A stretch of DNA of 64,000 nt from Limnobaculum xujianqingii (GCF_013394855.1 NZ_JABMLK010000001.1:1302001-1366000), one strand, 5' to 3'; counted from the stretch's first letter, positions 36,043 through 47,247 are shown. Translations and numbers: made by a program. The notes: generated from the letters alone by a model not told the origin.

Positions 36043-37001
36043 ACCACTTCCAGCGCATCAACATCCAGCACGGGGAGTTCACTGTCAGGCCATGGACGCA
36101 CCAGTTGCGATTGCATCAGTGACAACGTGTCTAACCCCGGAATGGTATCCGGCGTCAGCCATGCTGCCATTCTTGCCAACTGAGTCAGACCAAGGCTGGT
36201 TTCTATCAATGAGCTGATAACCGCAATTAAACCCGCTTTGTGTGCCTGTTCAATCAACATATGACAACGTTGAATGCTACCCACCAGCGTGGGTTTAATC
36301 ACAATCGCCGCAACCCCTGGCTCTGCTTCGACCACAAAGTCTGCTTCACGCACGCTCTCGTCCCATGCAATGGCAATACCCGTTTCGCGAGAAAAATCGC
36401 GGGATTCATCACGAGTCTTGCAGGGTTCTTCCAGAAACTGAATGCGATCCCGAAACTGAGGCTGAACATATTTAGCAAAGCCATCGGCTTTAGCGCGAGT
36501 CCAGCTGCGATTGGCATCCAGACGCAGTTTCAAATCAGGAATGGCTTCCAGCAGCAGATTAACAATCATGCCGTCACGAACAGCTTCGTACAGGCCGACT
36601 TTAACTTTTGCCACTTTCTCACCCGGCATCGCACCCAGCACGGCAAACAGCTCATCCGGATCGCCATTACATAGCGGAGCTTTACGGTAATCCGCTTTTT
36701 GCGGCAGAAAGCCTGACAGCTCCCCCATCGCACAGCTCAAACCAAAAGCGACGGAAGGCAGCGCGCTTTCAAACGCCTGCTCACCGTTAACCCAGCTGTG
36801 CAACCAGCCCAGTGTGGCGGCTTCTGCCTCTTCCAGCGTCTCTTCAGAAAATTCTGGCAGTGGGGAGATCTCTCCCCAACCCTGTTTACCATTCTCCGTC
36901 AGACAAACCAGTAAACCATCGCGAGTTTTTAGCCGTTGATTACGCAGAATTACCCCTGCCTCCATCGGCAGGCTAAAACGGTAGAGTTCGACCTTACGCA
37001 T
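36030..37001 (-). CDS. menC: o-Succinylbenzoate synthase MenC
   Basis: MenC dehydrates SHCHC to o-succinylbenzoate. The 323 residues match the E. coli protein in length. It belongs to the enolase superfamily: the barrel lysine lies in KVKVGLYE, metal ligands are in LRLDANRSW (Asp), FLEEPC (Glu) and AWDES (Asp), and the second acid-base lysine is in [10 protein letters not shown]. The ATG shares one base with the menB stop (TAATG), so translation is coupled. Confidence 0.95.
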   Translation of the reverse strand: MRKVELYRFSLPMEAGVILRNQRLKTRDGLLVCLTENGKQGWGEISPLPEFSEETLEEAEAATLGWLHSWVNGEQAFESALPSVAFGLSCAMGELSGFLPQKADYRKAPLCNGDPDELFAVLGAMPGEKVAKVKVGLYEAVRDGMIVNLLLEAIPDLKLRLDANRSWTRAKADGFAKYVQPQFRDRIQFLEEPCKTRDESRDFSRETGIAIAWDESVREADFVVEAEPGVAAIVIKPTLVGSIQRCHMLIEQAHKAGLIAVISSLIETSLGLTQLARMAAWLTPDTIPGLDTLSLMQSQLVRPWPDSELPVLDVDALEVVWRR

Positions 37002-37858
37002 TATGGATTACGCTTAAATTTGCTGAAGTCCGGCTGGCGCTTCTCATTAAATGCATTACGCCCTTCCTGACCTTCGTCAGTCATGTAGAACAACATAGTG
37101 GCGTTACCCGCCAGCTCTTGCAGGCCAGCCTGACCATCACAGTCAGCGTTCAGAGCCGCTTTCAGGCAACGCAGTGCCATTGGGCTGTTTCTCAGCATTT
37201 CACGACACCAGCGAACCGTCTCTTTTTCTAAGTCTGCAACAGGAACCACGGTGTTAACCAATCCCATATCCAGCGCTTCCTGAGCATTGTACTGACGGCA
37301 CAGGAACCAAATTTCACGGGCTTTTTTCTGGCCAACGATGCGTGCCATATAGGAAGCGCCCCAGCCACCGTCAAAAGAACCAACTTTAGGACCGGTTTGA
37401 CCAAAAATTGCGTTTTCTGCAGCGATAGTCAGATCGCACATCATATGCAGCACATGACCACCACCGATAGAATAACCGGCTACCGCAGCAATAATTGGTT
37501 TAGGACAGGTGCGGATTTGACGTTGGAAATCCAGCACGTTCAGGTGGTGAGTGCCGCTGTCATCTTTATAACCGCCGTAATCGCCGCGTACTTTCTGGTC
37601 ACCACCGGAACAGAACGCTTTATCACCTTCACCGGTCAGAATAATGGTACCAATATGATCGTCGTAGCGGGCATCCGCTAATGCCTGAATCATCTCTTTC
37701 ACGGTCAGAGGACGGAATGCATTACGCACTTCAGGACGGTTTATAGTAATTTTTGCAATACCGTCGGCTGATTTATGGTAACGAATATCCTGAAATCCTT
37801 CAGAGCAATCCTGCCATTCGATAGGTGCGTAGAGTTCCTGTTCACTTGGATAAAGCAT
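37001..37858 (-). CDS. menB: 1,4-Dihydroxy-2-naphthoyl-CoA synthase MenB
   Basis: MenB closes the second ring of the naphthoquinone by an intramolecular Claisen condensation. I chose the ATG at 37858, giving 285 residues like E. coli MenB; an ATG three codons earlier would sit against the AAGGA ribosome site. Crotonase-fold features are clear: [20 protein letters not shown], the oxyanion-hole [20 protein letters not shown], and [20 protein letters not shown] (named in part). It begins two bases after the menH stop. Confidence 0.97.
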   Translation of the reverse strand: MLYPSEQELYAPIEWQDCSEGFQDIRYHKSADGIAKITINRPEVRNAFRPLTVKEMIQALADARYDDHIGTIILTGEGDKAFCSGGDQKVRGDYGGYKDDSGTHHLNVLDFQRQIRTCPKPIIAAVAGYSIGGGHVLHMMCDLTIAAENAIFGQTGPKVGSFDGGWGASYMARIVGQKKAREIWFLCRQYNAQEALDMGLVNTVVPVADLEKETVRWCREMLRNSPMALRCLKAALNADCDGQAGLQELAGNATMLFYMTDEGQEGRNAFNEKRQPDFSKFKRNP

Positions 37859-37860
37859 AA

Positions 37861-38643
37861 TTAACATTCCTTCAAAAATGTAAGCAACTGTGCGGCAAAA
37901 CCTTTAGGGTTCGCCGAATGTGCATTATGACCTGCTGCGGCTACAATACGCAGCGGAAAGTGATTTTCAAGCGCAATTTGCTGAAACTTTGCGTCCTGTT
38001 CACCACAGAGATAACAAAAAGGTATATTTCGCTGTTTTAAGCGCGTCTTTAACAACTCGCCCAATTGGGGCTGGCAGCCCAACGAGGTAGATTCCAGCAT
38101 CTGCGCTATGTTACTACCGTCATTATGACTACGACGTAAAATCATCCGTTGACGGCTTTCATCATTCAGGTTGGCAAAAACCGGCTGTTGATACCACTGA
38201 GTCAACACCTCTGGCAATGGCTGATGGCGAAACCGTTCAGCCCAACGGTTATCATGTTGCAAACGAGCCTGCCGTTCTGATTCAGAACCGAGTCCGGGGT
38301 TTCCCCCTTCGATCACCAGTCCAACTAATCCCTCACTGTCGCTAAAGCAAGTATGATACATCGCACTGCGACCACCCAAAGAATAACCGATAAGGATATA
38401 GCGGTTAATATTACAGGCTAGCAGGGTTTCCGTTAGTTGCTGGCTTAACGACTCAAAACCATTAACGCTGATATCTTGCGACTTGCCGTGACCCGGTAAA
38501 TCAATAGTAAAGCAAGGCCAGTGGTTAAGGTGGGGTAAGACCGCATCCCAATCCTGTCCATCGCCCAATAGCCCATGGAGAAACACCAGCCAGGGTTGAT
38601 TATCATTGGCTTCAGTTGACGGATAACGGGTTACCGCCAGCAT
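37861..38643 (-). CDS. menH: SHCHC synthase MenH
   Basis: MenH eliminates pyruvate from SEPHCHC to form SHCHC. The 260 residues form an alpha/beta hydrolase: oxyanion region [12 protein letters not shown], nucleophile elbow [13 protein letters not shown] (Ser), and the catalytic histidine late in [11 protein letters not shown]. It is about eight residues longer than E. coli MenH. Its ATG overlaps the menD stop as TAATG. Confidence 0.93.
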   Translation of the reverse strand: MLAVTRYPSTEANDNQPWLVFLHGLLGDGQDWDAVLPHLNHWPCFTIDLPGHGKSQDISVNGFESLSQQLTETLLACNINRYILIGYSLGGRSAMYHTCFSDSEGLVGLVIEGGNPGLGSESERQARLQHDNRWAERFRHQPLPEVLTQWYQQPVFANLNDESRQRMILRRSHNDGSNIAQMLESTSLGCQPQLGELLKTRLKQRNIPFCYLCGEQDAKFQQIALENHFPLRIVAAAGHNAHSANPKGFAAQLLTFLKEC

Positions 38644-40316
38644 TAAAAGCTCACCACATCGTTAACTAACTGACGCAGAGTTTCTGCACCATCATGAGGA
38701 GGTACCTGCAACTCCAGCAGTAAAACGCCACTTTGTTGCCAGTGAGCTTCTACAGTCTGTTTGACTGACTGCCAGTTTTTAGGGCTGGCATAGGATAAGC
38801 CAAACATGGCTGCTGCATGCTCAAAATTTATACCGTGCGGCATGCGATAGAAACGCTCTCTTTCTGCTTCCGGCGTAGGCAACAGCGAGAAAATTGAACC
38901 GCCATCGTTGTTTACCACCACCAAGACTACCGGAGCGGTGCACTGCTTCATCAGCGCCAGAGAGTTTAAATCATACAGTGCAGAGATATCGCCCAGTACC
39001 GCCAGCATTGGCTTGTCTGCCGCACGTTGAACCCCTGCCGCAGTAGAAAATAAACCATCAATTCCACTGGCTCCACGGTTACTGTATACCGGATAACCTG
39101 CAGGTAGCTGCGCTAATGCATCAATCAGCCGCACAATCAGGCTATTACCCGCCCAAAATAAGCCATCTGGTGGTAACAGCTCAGTTAAATGACAGGCCAG
39201 CTGTGCTTCACCAAACTGATGTTCCAGATAGTCAGTAACATGAGTGCGTGTTCGCATCGCTAATGTATTAAGTTCACCAGCCCATGGCTGATAAGTTTCT
39301 GCCGGATGTAATGTCAACCACTCGCTAATATCTGCCACCAAACGGCGACCACGATGGTTAGCAGGATCTAAACGTCCGCTAATGTTATCAATCAGCCAAT
39401 ACTCTTTTGGGCAACAGCTGGCTTGCCATTGCAGCATACGCTTACCCGTCAGGCTGGCACCAAACTGCACCACAACCTCGGCTTGCGCCAGTATTGCCTG
39501 AGCTTTGGGATTATTGAGCCACAGATCCACACAGGGCAATGGTTGTCCAGTGCTGGAGAGCACATCTGCTAATAGTGGCCAGCCTAACTGTTTAGCCCAG
39601 GCCGCTACCTGCTGCCCCTGCTCCGCACCCATGCGTGCTGCAACCACCACACCACGGCGCTGCCGCCACTGAGGCCAGTCTGGCTGCGGTGTCACCATGC
39701 GTTGGTTATCGCTGATTAACCAGGGTTTATCGCTTTGCCACCAGTCGCCCAACGTTTCGGACCAGTCAGCATAGGCAGAAGTGTCACCACCATACAGCGG
39801 TTCTGCAAACGGGCAGTTAATATGTAATGCCCCCTGCTTTTGTTCACTTAATGCCTGATCGAGCGTTGAAGCCAACCATGTGGCTGAGATATCCGGTGTC
39901 GGTCGGGGTAATGATAATGATTGACCAGGATGATCGGCAAAAATGCCCTGCTGACGAATGGCCTGATTGGCACCACAATCAATCAATTCTGGTGGACGAT
40001 CGGCAGTCAGTAAAACCAGTTGTTCTCCCGTCAGGCTGGCTTCAATCAAAGCGGGATATAAATTTGCCACCGCCGTGCCGGAAGTCACAATCACCGCAAC
40101 CGGCTGACCGGTAAATTTAGCGATACCAAGCGCCAGATGGCCAAGGCCGCGCTCATCAAAATGGGTATGACAGGTTATTTTGGCGTTGGCCGCCGCTTCC
40201 AGCGTAAGAGAGGTAGATCGGGAACCCGGTGCAATACACACATGTTGAACCCCGTGGCGGGTTAATGTTTCTAATAGCACTGCCGCCCAACGGCGGTTAA
40301 ACACACTTATCGACAT
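38643..40316 (-). CDS. menD: SEPHCHC synthase MenD
   Basis: MenD is a thiamine-diphosphate enzyme that joins 2-oxoglutarate to isochorismate, the first committed menaquinone step. The 557 residues compare with 556 in E. coli. Signatures are [15 protein letters not shown] and [18 protein letters not shown] at the N-terminus, [19 protein letters not shown], and the ThDP-binding [10 protein letters not shown]...[12 protein letters not shown] near the C-terminus. The ribosome site before the ATG is weak. It heads menDHBCE here, because menF, normally just upstream, lies 7.6 kb away. The 281 bases upstream hold no gene and presumably the promoter. Confidence 0.96.
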   Translation of the reverse strand: MSISVFNRRWAAVLLETLTRHGVQHVCIAPGSRSTSLTLEAAANAKITCHTHFDERGLGHLALGIAKFTGQPVAVIVTSGTAVANLYPALIEASLTGEQLVLLTADRPPELIDCGANQAIRQQGIFADHPGQSLSLPRPTPDISATWLASTLDQALSEQKQGALHINCPFAEPLYGGDTSAYADWSETLGDWWQSDKPWLISDNQRMVTPQPDWPQWRQRRGVVVAARMGAEQGQQVAAWAKQLGWPLLADVLSSTGQPLPCVDLWLNNPKAQAILAQAEVVVQFGASLTGKRMLQWQASCCPKEYWLIDNISGRLDPANHRGRRLVADISEWLTLHPAETYQPWAGELNTLAMRTRTHVTDYLEHQFGEAQLACHLTELLPPDGLFWAGNSLIVRLIDALAQLPAGYPVYSNRGASGIDGLFSTAAGVQRAADKPMLAVLGDISALYDLNSLALMKQCTAPVVLVVVNNDGGSIFSLLPTPEAERERFYRMPHGINFEHAAAMFGLSYASPKNWQSVKQTVEAHWQQSGVLLLELQVPPHDGAETLRQLVNDVVSF

Positions 40317-40597
40317 GGAGAGTTCACCGAAGATCAGTTTAATCTATTGATTTAACTGAAAAATAGAATCCATAATGGTCACATATATTACACTAAGCAT
40401 GCAGTGGCGACAATGAAATGCCCGAATGGCGCGGGTTTGTCAGCAAACGTATTGATTTTTAAGTTAATCCCAACCTTGTGGCAACCTTTCAACCGTCTGG
40501 CCTGTAGCATGATTGTTATGAATTATGGCAATAGGGGAAATTCAGAAACATTAAGATACATTTAGTTTCAGGTGATTACAGATGACTGAAATTATCG

Positions 40598-41128
40598 CTA
40601 ATTTAAACGAAATGCTGGCCTGTCACCAAAAGCCGTTAACCGCTGTTCGCTACTCTCCGGGTCTTCATCATGATCGTAGACCAGCACTTTGAAATCCAGC
40701 AGTTTGGGAATAGCTGCATATTCCGGAGTTTGCAAAAACTCATTCATGACTTGCGCTAACAAATTGATCCAGTACTGATACTTTTCCTGTTTATCATCGG
40801 TATCAAAATAGCTGTAGTCTTCGTCTTTGACGCAATTCATACTGCTAAAACACTGATACTTCCAGTCTCCGGTATTATATTTAAGGCTTAAAATACCTTC
40901 ATCAGTCTGGTAATAATCTTTACGCGCTCCCGTCTGATAATAATGCAGGATCTCATTCAGATAGCCCTGAGTCGTCAGACATAAATTCAGTTCAACACCT
41001 TCCCAAATGTTACAGTCAAAGGCAAACGCGGAAAACACCTCTCCGGGATGAGCATCGATAAATTGGCTAACTTCACGTCTGACAAATAACATCACCTCAT
41101 CAAATGAGGCTTGGTTGTATTTATCCAA
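40598..41128 (-). CDS. DUF4303-like protein of unknown function
   Basis: The 176-residue acidic protein resembles DUF4303 members by its VFSAFAFDCNIWEGVELNLCLTTQGYL segment (about residues 31-57, given from a longer match) and scattered aromatic residues. The start is a TTG with GGAG nine bases upstream; an internal ATG at residue 13 is an alternative. DUF4303 and related SUKH-like families are often immunity proteins or accompany polymorphic toxins, but no toxin gene is adjacent. It is followed upstream by the YebB-like gene on the same strand, 38 bases away. Family assignment is tentative. Confidence 0.5.
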   Translation of the reverse strand: MDKYNQASFDEVMLFVRREVSQFIDAHPGEVFSAFAFDCNIWEGVELNLCLTTQGYLNEILHYYQTGARKDYYQTDEGILSLKYNTGDWKYQCFSSMNCVKDEDYSYFDTDDKQEKYQYWINLLAQVMNEFLQTPEYAAIPKLLDFKVLVYDHDEDPESSEQRLTAFGDRPAFRLN

Positions 41129-41166
41129 AGCGGATATCTCCGGTCCATAGAGTACGAATTAATAAT

Positions 41167-41772
41167 TTAATGGTAATACCAGTCAGGCTCGCTTTCATTT
41201 GCATCGGGATGACTGTTAAATACCGGAACCAGAGTTGGATAAAACCACAAACTGGCTGGTGTTACGGTTTTACGATCCCAGGGTATCGCCCCTAAAAACC
41301 AAAAGTGCCAGAATTGTAGCTTCGCATCAGGATTACTACTGAGCAGTGCGTCAAAGGTTTCAATTTTTCCTATGGAAATAGACAATCCATCACGATAAAG
41401 ATCAAACACAAATTTGGAACAGAACTGGCGGGAAGACTCATACTTAAAACCGGTGTGATACAGCACTTTTAAACGCTCAGGCACTTTCTCGACCAGCGAC
41501 TGCTTTTGCTGTTCGGTTAATCCCCCTTCCAGACGGCGAACACCGTAACGTCCGTCTACCGAGCGGGAAACAAATTTAGTCAGCGTAGTCGTTTGGGACA
41601 GAGGGACTTTACTCTCTGCCACAATGTAATCCTTACCATCGTGGCCAATAATAATCCCTACGTGATTGCTCCAGCAGGCCGATGCGGCAGAAACCTGACG
41701 AAACAGCAAATTGCCAATACAGGTAAATACCACATCGCCTACTTCATAGGCCGTCAGATAATTAACGTTCAT
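41167..41772 (-). CDS. YebB-like permuted papain-fold protein
   Basis: The 201-residue protein follows E. coli YebB closely: [47 protein letters not shown] (in outline), [21 protein letters not shown], and [20 protein letters not shown]. This fits the NlpC/P60-like circularly permuted papain group (YiiX/YebB), with the His of NHVGI and the Cys of QFCSKFV as the probable catalytic pair. No signal peptide is seen, so it acts in the cytoplasm. Substrate is unknown. AAGGA lies six bases before the ATG. Confidence 0.8.
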   Translation of the reverse strand: MNVNYLTAYEVGDVVFTCIGNLLFRQVSAASACWSNHVGIIIGHDGKDYIVAESKVPLSQTTTLTKFVSRSVDGRYGVRRLEGGLTEQQKQSLVEKVPERLKVLYHTGFKYESSRQFCSKFVFDLYRDGLSISIGKIETFDALLSSNPDAKLQFWHFWFLGAIPWDRKTVTPASLWFYPTLVPVFNSHPDANESEPDWYYH

Positions 41773-41895
41773 AGCGATTCCTTTAACTTACGGGACGTTG
41801 ATTAAACAGAAATTTCCCACAAATTATCCAGTTAGCACTATTGAATCAATGGCCTCGACAAACCTTTACCATCACTGACAAATCTGACAGTTCTG

Positions 41896-43542
41896 TCAGT
41901 TAGTTACCCCAACTTCACCGTCTGAATGACTCTCTTCATCCTGCACTTCCAATACGTAATAGGCCACCGCACAAAACAGCGAATTAAGCCTTCTCATATC
42001 AGCCAGTAGGCCCATATGCAGTGAACTGGTTTCCATACTTTGCAGATTTTTATGATGCAGGCGTTCGACGTGCCCCAACGAATAGCGTTGATTCAGCAAA
42101 CGGAAACGGTGCTTGGCGCGGCGCAGGCGGCGGGCATTATCAATATCGCCAGACAAAAATACTGACATGGCTAAGTCCAGATTTTTAACCAAACGTAAAT
42201 ACAGCGTATTAAGCTCTTCCATTCCTTTTAAGGAAAAAGATTTACGTACTCCCAGTGATTTAGAGGACACCTCGGAAGTCATACGGTCAATAATCTCTCC
42301 CGCCTGTTCCAGATTTACCGCCGTGTCGATAATCTCCGCCCAACGTCGGGAATCTACTGCACTTAAACTTTCTGGCGGCAATCTTGCCAGATACAGCTTA
42401 ATCGCACCGTACAACATATCGGTTTCATCTTTCAGATGGGCCACTTCGCGGCGGTGCTGCTGATTTCCCTGTAACACTTCATTAAAGCCCACCAGCATCT
42501 GCTCTACCACATCCCCCAAACGCAGAGTTTCTCGTACCGCATTAGCCAGCGCCAGTGACGGCGTATCCAATGCCGCACTGTCCAGATAGCGAGGGGTTAG
42601 TTGAGCAGCTATCGCGGGATCTTCCGCTATCATACGAGTGGTCAGGCGAGCCATTGGATTAACCAACGGCAGCATCAAAATACAGCGCAGCAGGTTGTAC
42701 AACATGTGGAAGTAGATCACCACTTCCGCAGCAGGCAGTGAGTACTGACGTAACCATTGGGTCAGTACTGCAATCCACGGCACCACCAGTACACAGCCAA
42801 TAATCTTAAACAACAGACTACCCAATACCAGACGGCGTGACGTAGCGCCCTGTCCACGGCTGCTAAGCAAAGCCAGGAAGCCGCTGCCTAAATTGGAACC
42901 AATAACGATACACAGAGCAATATTAAGCGGTACCAGCCCGGTGGCGGCCAGAGTCGCAGTTAGCAGAACTGCCGCCAGGCTGGAATAGCTCACCATGGCA
43001 AACAGAGCGCCAATTAATAACGCCAAAACGGCATCACCAGCCAGAGAGGAGAAGACCTCTCGTACCGCGCTGGCCTGAGTAATAGGTTCAGCTGAAATAA
43101 CGATCAGTTGCAAAGCCAGCAAGATCAACCCCAGCCCGATACCGGCCCTGCCCACTTGCCCAACCCGAGTTTTCTTCTGGCTTAAAAAGGTAATCACACC
43201 AAACAGAATCAATAGCGGCGATAGCCAGGAGAGATCGAAAGTCAGTACTCGCGCCATCAGCGCCGTACCTACATCTGCTCCTAACAGAATCACCAGTGCA
43301 GGCGCTAAACCAATAAGCCCCTGAGAAACAAAAGAGATCACCAGTAATGCGGTGGCGTTGCTGCTTTGCACCAGAGCAGTTACGCCTACCCCGGCAATAA
43401 ATGCCCGCCATTTTTTCTGAATGCTGGCGCTAAGTATCCGACGTAAATCAGAACCAAATACCCGCATTACACCAGTACGAACAATATGAGTTCCCCAAAC
43501 CAGCAGGGCCACAGAGGAGAGCAAATGAAGCAAGGTCAGCAT
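41896..43542 (-). CDS. yjbB: Na+/phosphate symporter family protein YjbB
   Basis: The 548 residues align with E. coli YjbB (543) along their length. The N-terminal half is the NptA/SLC34-like membrane domain with two inverted QSS repeats (VTALVQSSNATALLVISF; MVSYSSLAAVLLTATLAATG). The C-terminal half is a PhoU-like helical domain (IKLYLARLPPESL, RRAKHRFRLLNQRYS). YjbB exports phosphate in E. coli when polyphosphate is abundant. It is preceded by the nucleoside hydrolase gene on the same strand, 126 bases away, so phosphate release during nucleoside use could be relevant, though this is conjecture. Confidence 0.9.
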   Translation of the reverse strand: MLTLLHLLSSVALLVWGTHIVRTGVMRVFGSDLRRILSASIQKKWRAFIAGVGVTALVQSSNATALLVISFVSQGLIGLAPALVILLGADVGTALMARVLTFDLSWLSPLLILFGVITFLSQKKTRVGQVGRAGIGLGLILLALQLIVISAEPITQASAVREVFSSLAGDAVLALLIGALFAMVSYSSLAAVLLTATLAATGLVPLNIALCIVIGSNLGSGFLALLSSRGQGATSRRLVLGSLLFKIIGCVLVVPWIAVLTQWLRQYSLPAAEVVIYFHMLYNLLRCILMLPLVNPMARLTTRMIAEDPAIAAQLTPRYLDSAALDTPSLALANAVRETLRLGDVVEQMLVGFNEVLQGNQQHRREVAHLKDETDMLYGAIKLYLARLPPESLSAVDSRRWAEIIDTAVNLEQAGEIIDRMTSEVSSKSLGVRKSFSLKGMEELNTLYLRLVKNLDLAMSVFLSGDIDNARRLRRAKHRFRLLNQRYSLGHVERLHHKNLQSMETSSLHMGLLADMRRLNSLFCAVAYYVLEVQDEESHSDGEVGVTN

Positions 43543-43668
43543 AGCAATATCCTGTTATTCAATTTCAGAAGAACGCTCCTGTTTATTGAATCTAATAAAC
43601 CACCTGTTTAATATTTAAAAATAGCAATAGAAGGCGCAGATGACGACGCCCTCAGGCTTATAGTTGAA

Positions 43669-44652
43669 CTAACGATAATGATTCAGATTATGATGAATAA
43701 TCGACAACAGCTTCTGATTATCAACTGATTGTAGCACGGTAACCGGTTTACCTTGTGCCGGTGCTATTCCCACATCTAAGCGAAGATTATGCGGATCCCG
43801 CTGCCAGGTAGTGCCGCGTGTTAATACACCTTCCAGCGCCACATCAACATAACGAGAAGTATAGGTCGCCACACTGCGATCCAACAACCAGGCGACCACC
43901 AAAACATCATGGATCCAGCAACCGGGCAGTCCACGAGTTTGAATGGAGTAATCCATCCATGGCCGTATGGTTTCCACCAGAAAATGGCACAGTGGCGTAT
44001 CTATTTCCGCTATTTTATCTAAATCCTGATGCAGCATTTGCGTTTGCACTGTAGCATCCATAGGAACCAGAGTAATATTTGCACCACTGGTCAGTACTAC
44101 ATGGGCTGCTTCCGGGTCGACACCAAAGTTAGTGTCTTTAATATAGCCATCAACGTTAAATACGCCGCCCATAATCACAATTTCAGCCACATGGTTAACC
44201 AAATCCGGATAGAGCTGGATCGCATGAGCAATATTGGTTAATGGTCCGATAGCCACTAAGGTAATTTCACCGGGATTACTGCAAATCAGTTTTCCGATTT
44301 CATGTGCCGCTAGCGGGGCTTCATAATCCGCCATACGCAACCTGGGCACCTGCTGCCATAGATCGGTCAGACCGCTGCGTTCGGCACCATGATCCAGCTT
44401 ATCCCGCCATGGTCCTGCTGGTTCAACCAATGCCTGTGAAGCACCCCGGCGAACCGGAATATTCAACCCCAGACGCTCTACCAGTGCTCGTGCCACCGAA
44501 AAACCCACCATACTGGGGGTATTGCCGGAAACCGTGGTAATCAACTCCAGTGAGATATCCGGGGCTGCAATGGCCAAAGCCAGTGCCAGACCATCATCAA
44601 CATTGGCACCGACTACGCCATTTCCCGGATCGCAATCAATTATTAAGCGCAT
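43669..44652 (-). CDS. Ribonucleoside hydrolase (inosine-uridine preferring family)
   Basis: This family splits ribonucleosides to base and ribose. The 327 residues carry a variant of the calcium-binding N-terminus, DCDPGNGVVGANVDDGLALA, in place of the usual DTDPGIDDA, plus VAIGPLTNIAHAI, VIMGGVFNVDG and the C-terminal WIHDVLVVAW with the catalytic-site His-Asp. The enlarged N-terminal loop suggests a branch apart from RihA, RihB and RihC. It begins two bases after a LacI-type regulator gene and belongs to the MFS-LacI-hydrolase operon. Substrate specificity cannot be told. Confidence 0.88.
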   Translation of the reverse strand: MRLIIDCDPGNGVVGANVDDGLALALAIAAPDISLELITTVSGNTPSMVGFSVARALVERLGLNIPVRRGASQALVEPAGPWRDKLDHGAERSGLTDLWQQVPRLRMADYEAPLAAHEIGKLICSNPGEITLVAIGPLTNIAHAIQLYPDLVNHVAEIVIMGGVFNVDGYIKDTNFGVDPEAAHVVLTSGANITLVPMDATVQTQMLHQDLDKIAEIDTPLCHFLVETIRPWMDYSIQTRGLPGCWIHDVLVVAWLLDRSVATYTSRYVDVALEGVLTRGTTWQRDPHNLRLDVGIAPAQGKPVTVLQSVDNQKLLSIIHHNLNHYR

Positions 44653-44654
44653 AA

Positions 44655-45707
44655 TTATCTTTTCAGTTTAGTCGAGTGAGTTGCTCGTTGTGGCAAACAC
44701 CCGCAGGATTCGCCTATCTGTAGCTCAAAGGCAAATTCTTGTACGTTAGGGGAATCATTCCAATTCTTCAGCATTTCAATAGCCGCTTTGGCCATTTTGC
44801 TCACTGGTTGACGAACGGTGGTTAAAGAAGGCACATTAAATTGCGATTCAACGGTACCGTTAAAACACACCATTGCCAGCTCATCAGGTACAGAAATCGA
44901 TCTCTCAGACAGCGCCCGTAAGCACCCCAGCGCCTGTAATTCATTGGTGGCGAATAGCGCTCTGGGAAGTTTGCCCTGTAGCATTTGTTCTGCCGCCTGA
45001 TAGCCGCCCTCGCGGGTATAATCGGTGGAGAAAATCCACTGCTCGTTGACCGCTAAACCGTTCTGTTGCAGCGCGTCCCGCCAGCCATTAATACGATCCT
45101 GGGTATTCAGCATCTCCCTTGGCCCGCAGATAATGGCAATATCGTGATAACCATGTTCAATCAGATGCGAAGTTGCCTGAAAAGCCGCGGCTTTTTCATC
45201 GACACGAATAGCACTCACCTTAAGTGCCGGATCAACCCGATCTAACATCACAAACGGCGTACCGCTGGCCTGAATCAACTCAATGTAAGGATGACGGTCA
45301 ACGCTGGTATACAACAATCCATCCACCTGACGGTGCAACAGATTATTAATCAGTTCCAATTCGCGCTGGCGGTCATCTCCTGCATCGCCTAACAGCAATA
45401 CCTGACCGTGGGTGAACGCCTCCTTTTGGAGAGCATGAGCCATTGAAGAAATAAATGGGTTAGAAATATTTGGCACTACTAAGCCATAGGTGCGGGTAGT
45501 TCCCGATGCTAAGGCTCTGGCAATACCATTTGGCCGGTATCCTGTTTTCTTAATCGCCGCTAACACGCGCTCACGAGTCGCTTCTGCAACCGGACGCGGT
45601 CCGTTATTGATTACATAACTAACCACGGCAACCGATGTCCCCGCTTCACGTGCCACATCGGAACGCGTTACGCGGCGAGAATGTTGATTCAACACTGCGT
45701 TACTCAC
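44655..45707 (-). CDS. LacI-family transcriptional regulator
   Basis: The 350-residue regulator has the LacI helix-turn-helix (VTRSDVAREAGTSVAVVSYVIN, residues 13 onward) with a hinge helix GIARALASG, then a periplasmic-binding-like effector domain (VVPNISNPFISSMAHALQKEA, DGLLYTSVDRH). Its start is GTG. A 15-base palindrome, ATCTGCC-T-GGCAGAT (45711-45725), lies directly before it and overlaps the ribosome site. It sits between the carrier and the hydrolase genes, so it probably senses a nucleoside or its base and represses this operon through the twin operators at 47372-47412. Confidence 0.92.
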   Translation of the reverse strand: MSNAVLNQHSRRVTRSDVAREAGTSVAVVSYVINNGPRPVAEATRERVLAAIKKTGYRPNGIARALASGTTRTYGLVVPNISNPFISSMAHALQKEAFTHGQVLLLGDAGDDRQRELELINNLLHRQVDGLLYTSVDRHPYIELIQASGTPFVMLDRVDPALKVSAIRVDEKAAAFQATSHLIEHGYHDIAIICGPREMLNTQDRINGWRDALQQNGLAVNEQWIFSTDYTREGGYQAAEQMLQGKLPRALFATNELQALGCLRALSERSISVPDELAMVCFNGTVESQFNVPSLTTVRQPVSKMAKAAIEMLKNWNDSPNVQEFAFELQIGESCGCLPQRATHSTKLKR

Positions 45708-45840
45708 TTAATCTGCCTGGCAGATAAAAATAACTATGGTTATCAGACTTTTATACAGGATACCGAACCTGTTCGCGGAAAAATACCCAACTCAGACAAT
45801 AACATATCATTTTGTTGGGAATTAATCGGCACACATCAGG

Positions 45841-47247
45841 CTATATTGCATCTTCTGGCAGATTAAGGTCGCGTCCCCGCGTTTCCGGCGCAAAGAAGGT
45901 TGCAACCAGACCAATACCCGCCATAAACACAAAATAGACTGCAATCGGCCACCAGTGACCGGTATACGACAACATGGCTGAAGCCACAAGCGGAGCTGTT
46001 CCGCCCGACATAATAGAACCCAGCTCTTTCGCCACCGCCATTTTGGTATAACGGTTAGTGACACCAAACAGCTCAACGCCCCATGCTGCCTGCACTCCAA
46101 AGATACCCAGTGATGCCAGACCCATTCCAACGATGATGGTAATCATCACAATAATCGGTTCACGAGTTTCCAGCAGCATAAAGGCCGGAAATGCATACAG
46201 CACCAACAGAATACAGAACCAGCGATAGGTTATGCGACGACCAAACCGATCGGATAACCACCCGGCCAGTGGAATAATCAGAAAACCCAGCAATGAAGCA
46301 ATAAATACCGCCATGGTGGGCACTGACTTATCAACCATCAGAACTTTTGCCACATAGCCAATAATAAAGCCCTGAGCCAGATAAGAAGGTCCATTTTCAC
46401 CAATGCGTAAACCTACCATGATCCAGAAAGCTTTGGTGCGTTTCCAGAAGCTACGAGTGTCTTTCTGATCGACCTGCTGATGCCCTTTCTCCATAGCTAA
46501 ACGACGTTGCTCTTCCAGAACCTTCTTTTGTCGTTCAAATACCGGTGTTTCACGCATATGGCGACGGATAAATAACGCCACCGCAGCAATCAAAATACTG
46601 GACAGGAACGGTATACGCCATCCCCACTCCAGTAAGCTCTGCTTATCCATCTGCAATACAATCAACCATACCAGAGATGCCAGTAAAGTACCGCTGTTAG
46701 AGCCCAGCGCAATGATTGATGATACCAGTCCACGTTTTTCAGCAGGGGCATATTCTCCTAACATTACCGCACCGCCGGAAAGCTCTGCTCCAGCCCCCAG
46801 GCCTTGCATAAAACGCAGGAAAGCTAAACAGCCAGGTGCCCATAAACCAATGGTAGCGTAGCTGGGTATCAAACCTATTAAGGTGGTTGAAGCCCCCATC
46901 AAGGTGATAGTAATCACCATCACTAACTTACGTCCTTTACGATCCCCCAACCAGCCAAACAACAACGCACCAATTGGACGGGCAATAAAGCCAACCGAAT
47001 AGGTAGCAAAGCTGGAAATTAGCGCAACAACCGGAGTGGCATTAGGAAAAAAGACATCACCAAAAATGATACCTGCCGCCAGTCCGTACAGTGCAAAATC
47101 GGCGTATTCCATAGTGGTACCTAACCAGCATGAAAATGTCGCCCGCCAGAAATCTTTACGCCCTTCCTGTGTTGTCAACCTCTCGTCCGCCGCAGTCATC
47201 TCTGACGAGGCCTGAGAGATTGGCTCAGAGCTATTTATTATTGTCAT
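45841..47247 (-). CDS. MFS carrier, metabolite:H+ symporter (MHS) type
   Basis: The 468-residue protein has about 12 membrane segments and the MHS features: TMEYADFALYGLAAG near the N-terminus, the loop motif GWLGDRKGRKLVMV, FLRFMQGLGAGAELSGGAVM and EYAPAEKRGLVSS, and a second GWLSDRFGRR. A cytoplasmic loop of about 40 residues (RQKKVLEEQRR...) lies mid-protein. Related E. coli carriers move shikimate, proline-betaine or 2-oxoglutarate. Cotranscription with a nucleoside hydrolase suggests a nucleoside or a ribose-containing substrate. GGGGATAACGA precedes the ATG. Confidence 0.88.
   Translation of the reverse strand: MTIINSSEPISQASSEMTAADERLTTQEGRKDFWRATFSCWLGTTMEYADFALYGLAAGIIFGDVFFPNATPVVALISSFATYSVGFIARPIGALLFGWLGDRKGRKLVMVITITLMGASTTLIGLIPSYATIGLWAPGCLAFLRFMQGLGAGAELSGGAVMLGEYAPAEKRGLVSSIIALGSNSGTLLASLVWLIVLQMDKQSLLEWGWRIPFLSSILIAAVALFIRRHMRETPVFERQKKVLEEQRRLAMEKGHQQVDQKDTRSFWKRTKAFWIMVGLRIGENGPSYLAQGFIIGYVAKVLMVDKSVPTMAVFIASLLGFLIIPLAGWLSDRFGRRITYRWFCILLVLYAFPAFMLLETREPIIVMITIIVGMGLASLGIFGVQAAWGVELFGVTNRYTKMAVAKELGSIMSGGTAPLVASAMLSYTGHWWPIAVYFVFMAGIGLVATFFAPETRGRDLNLPEDAI

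Noticed and set aside
34621..40316. Shadow open frames on the plus strand across menDHBCE
   Set aside because: They lie opposite well-identified men genes and show no family motifs.
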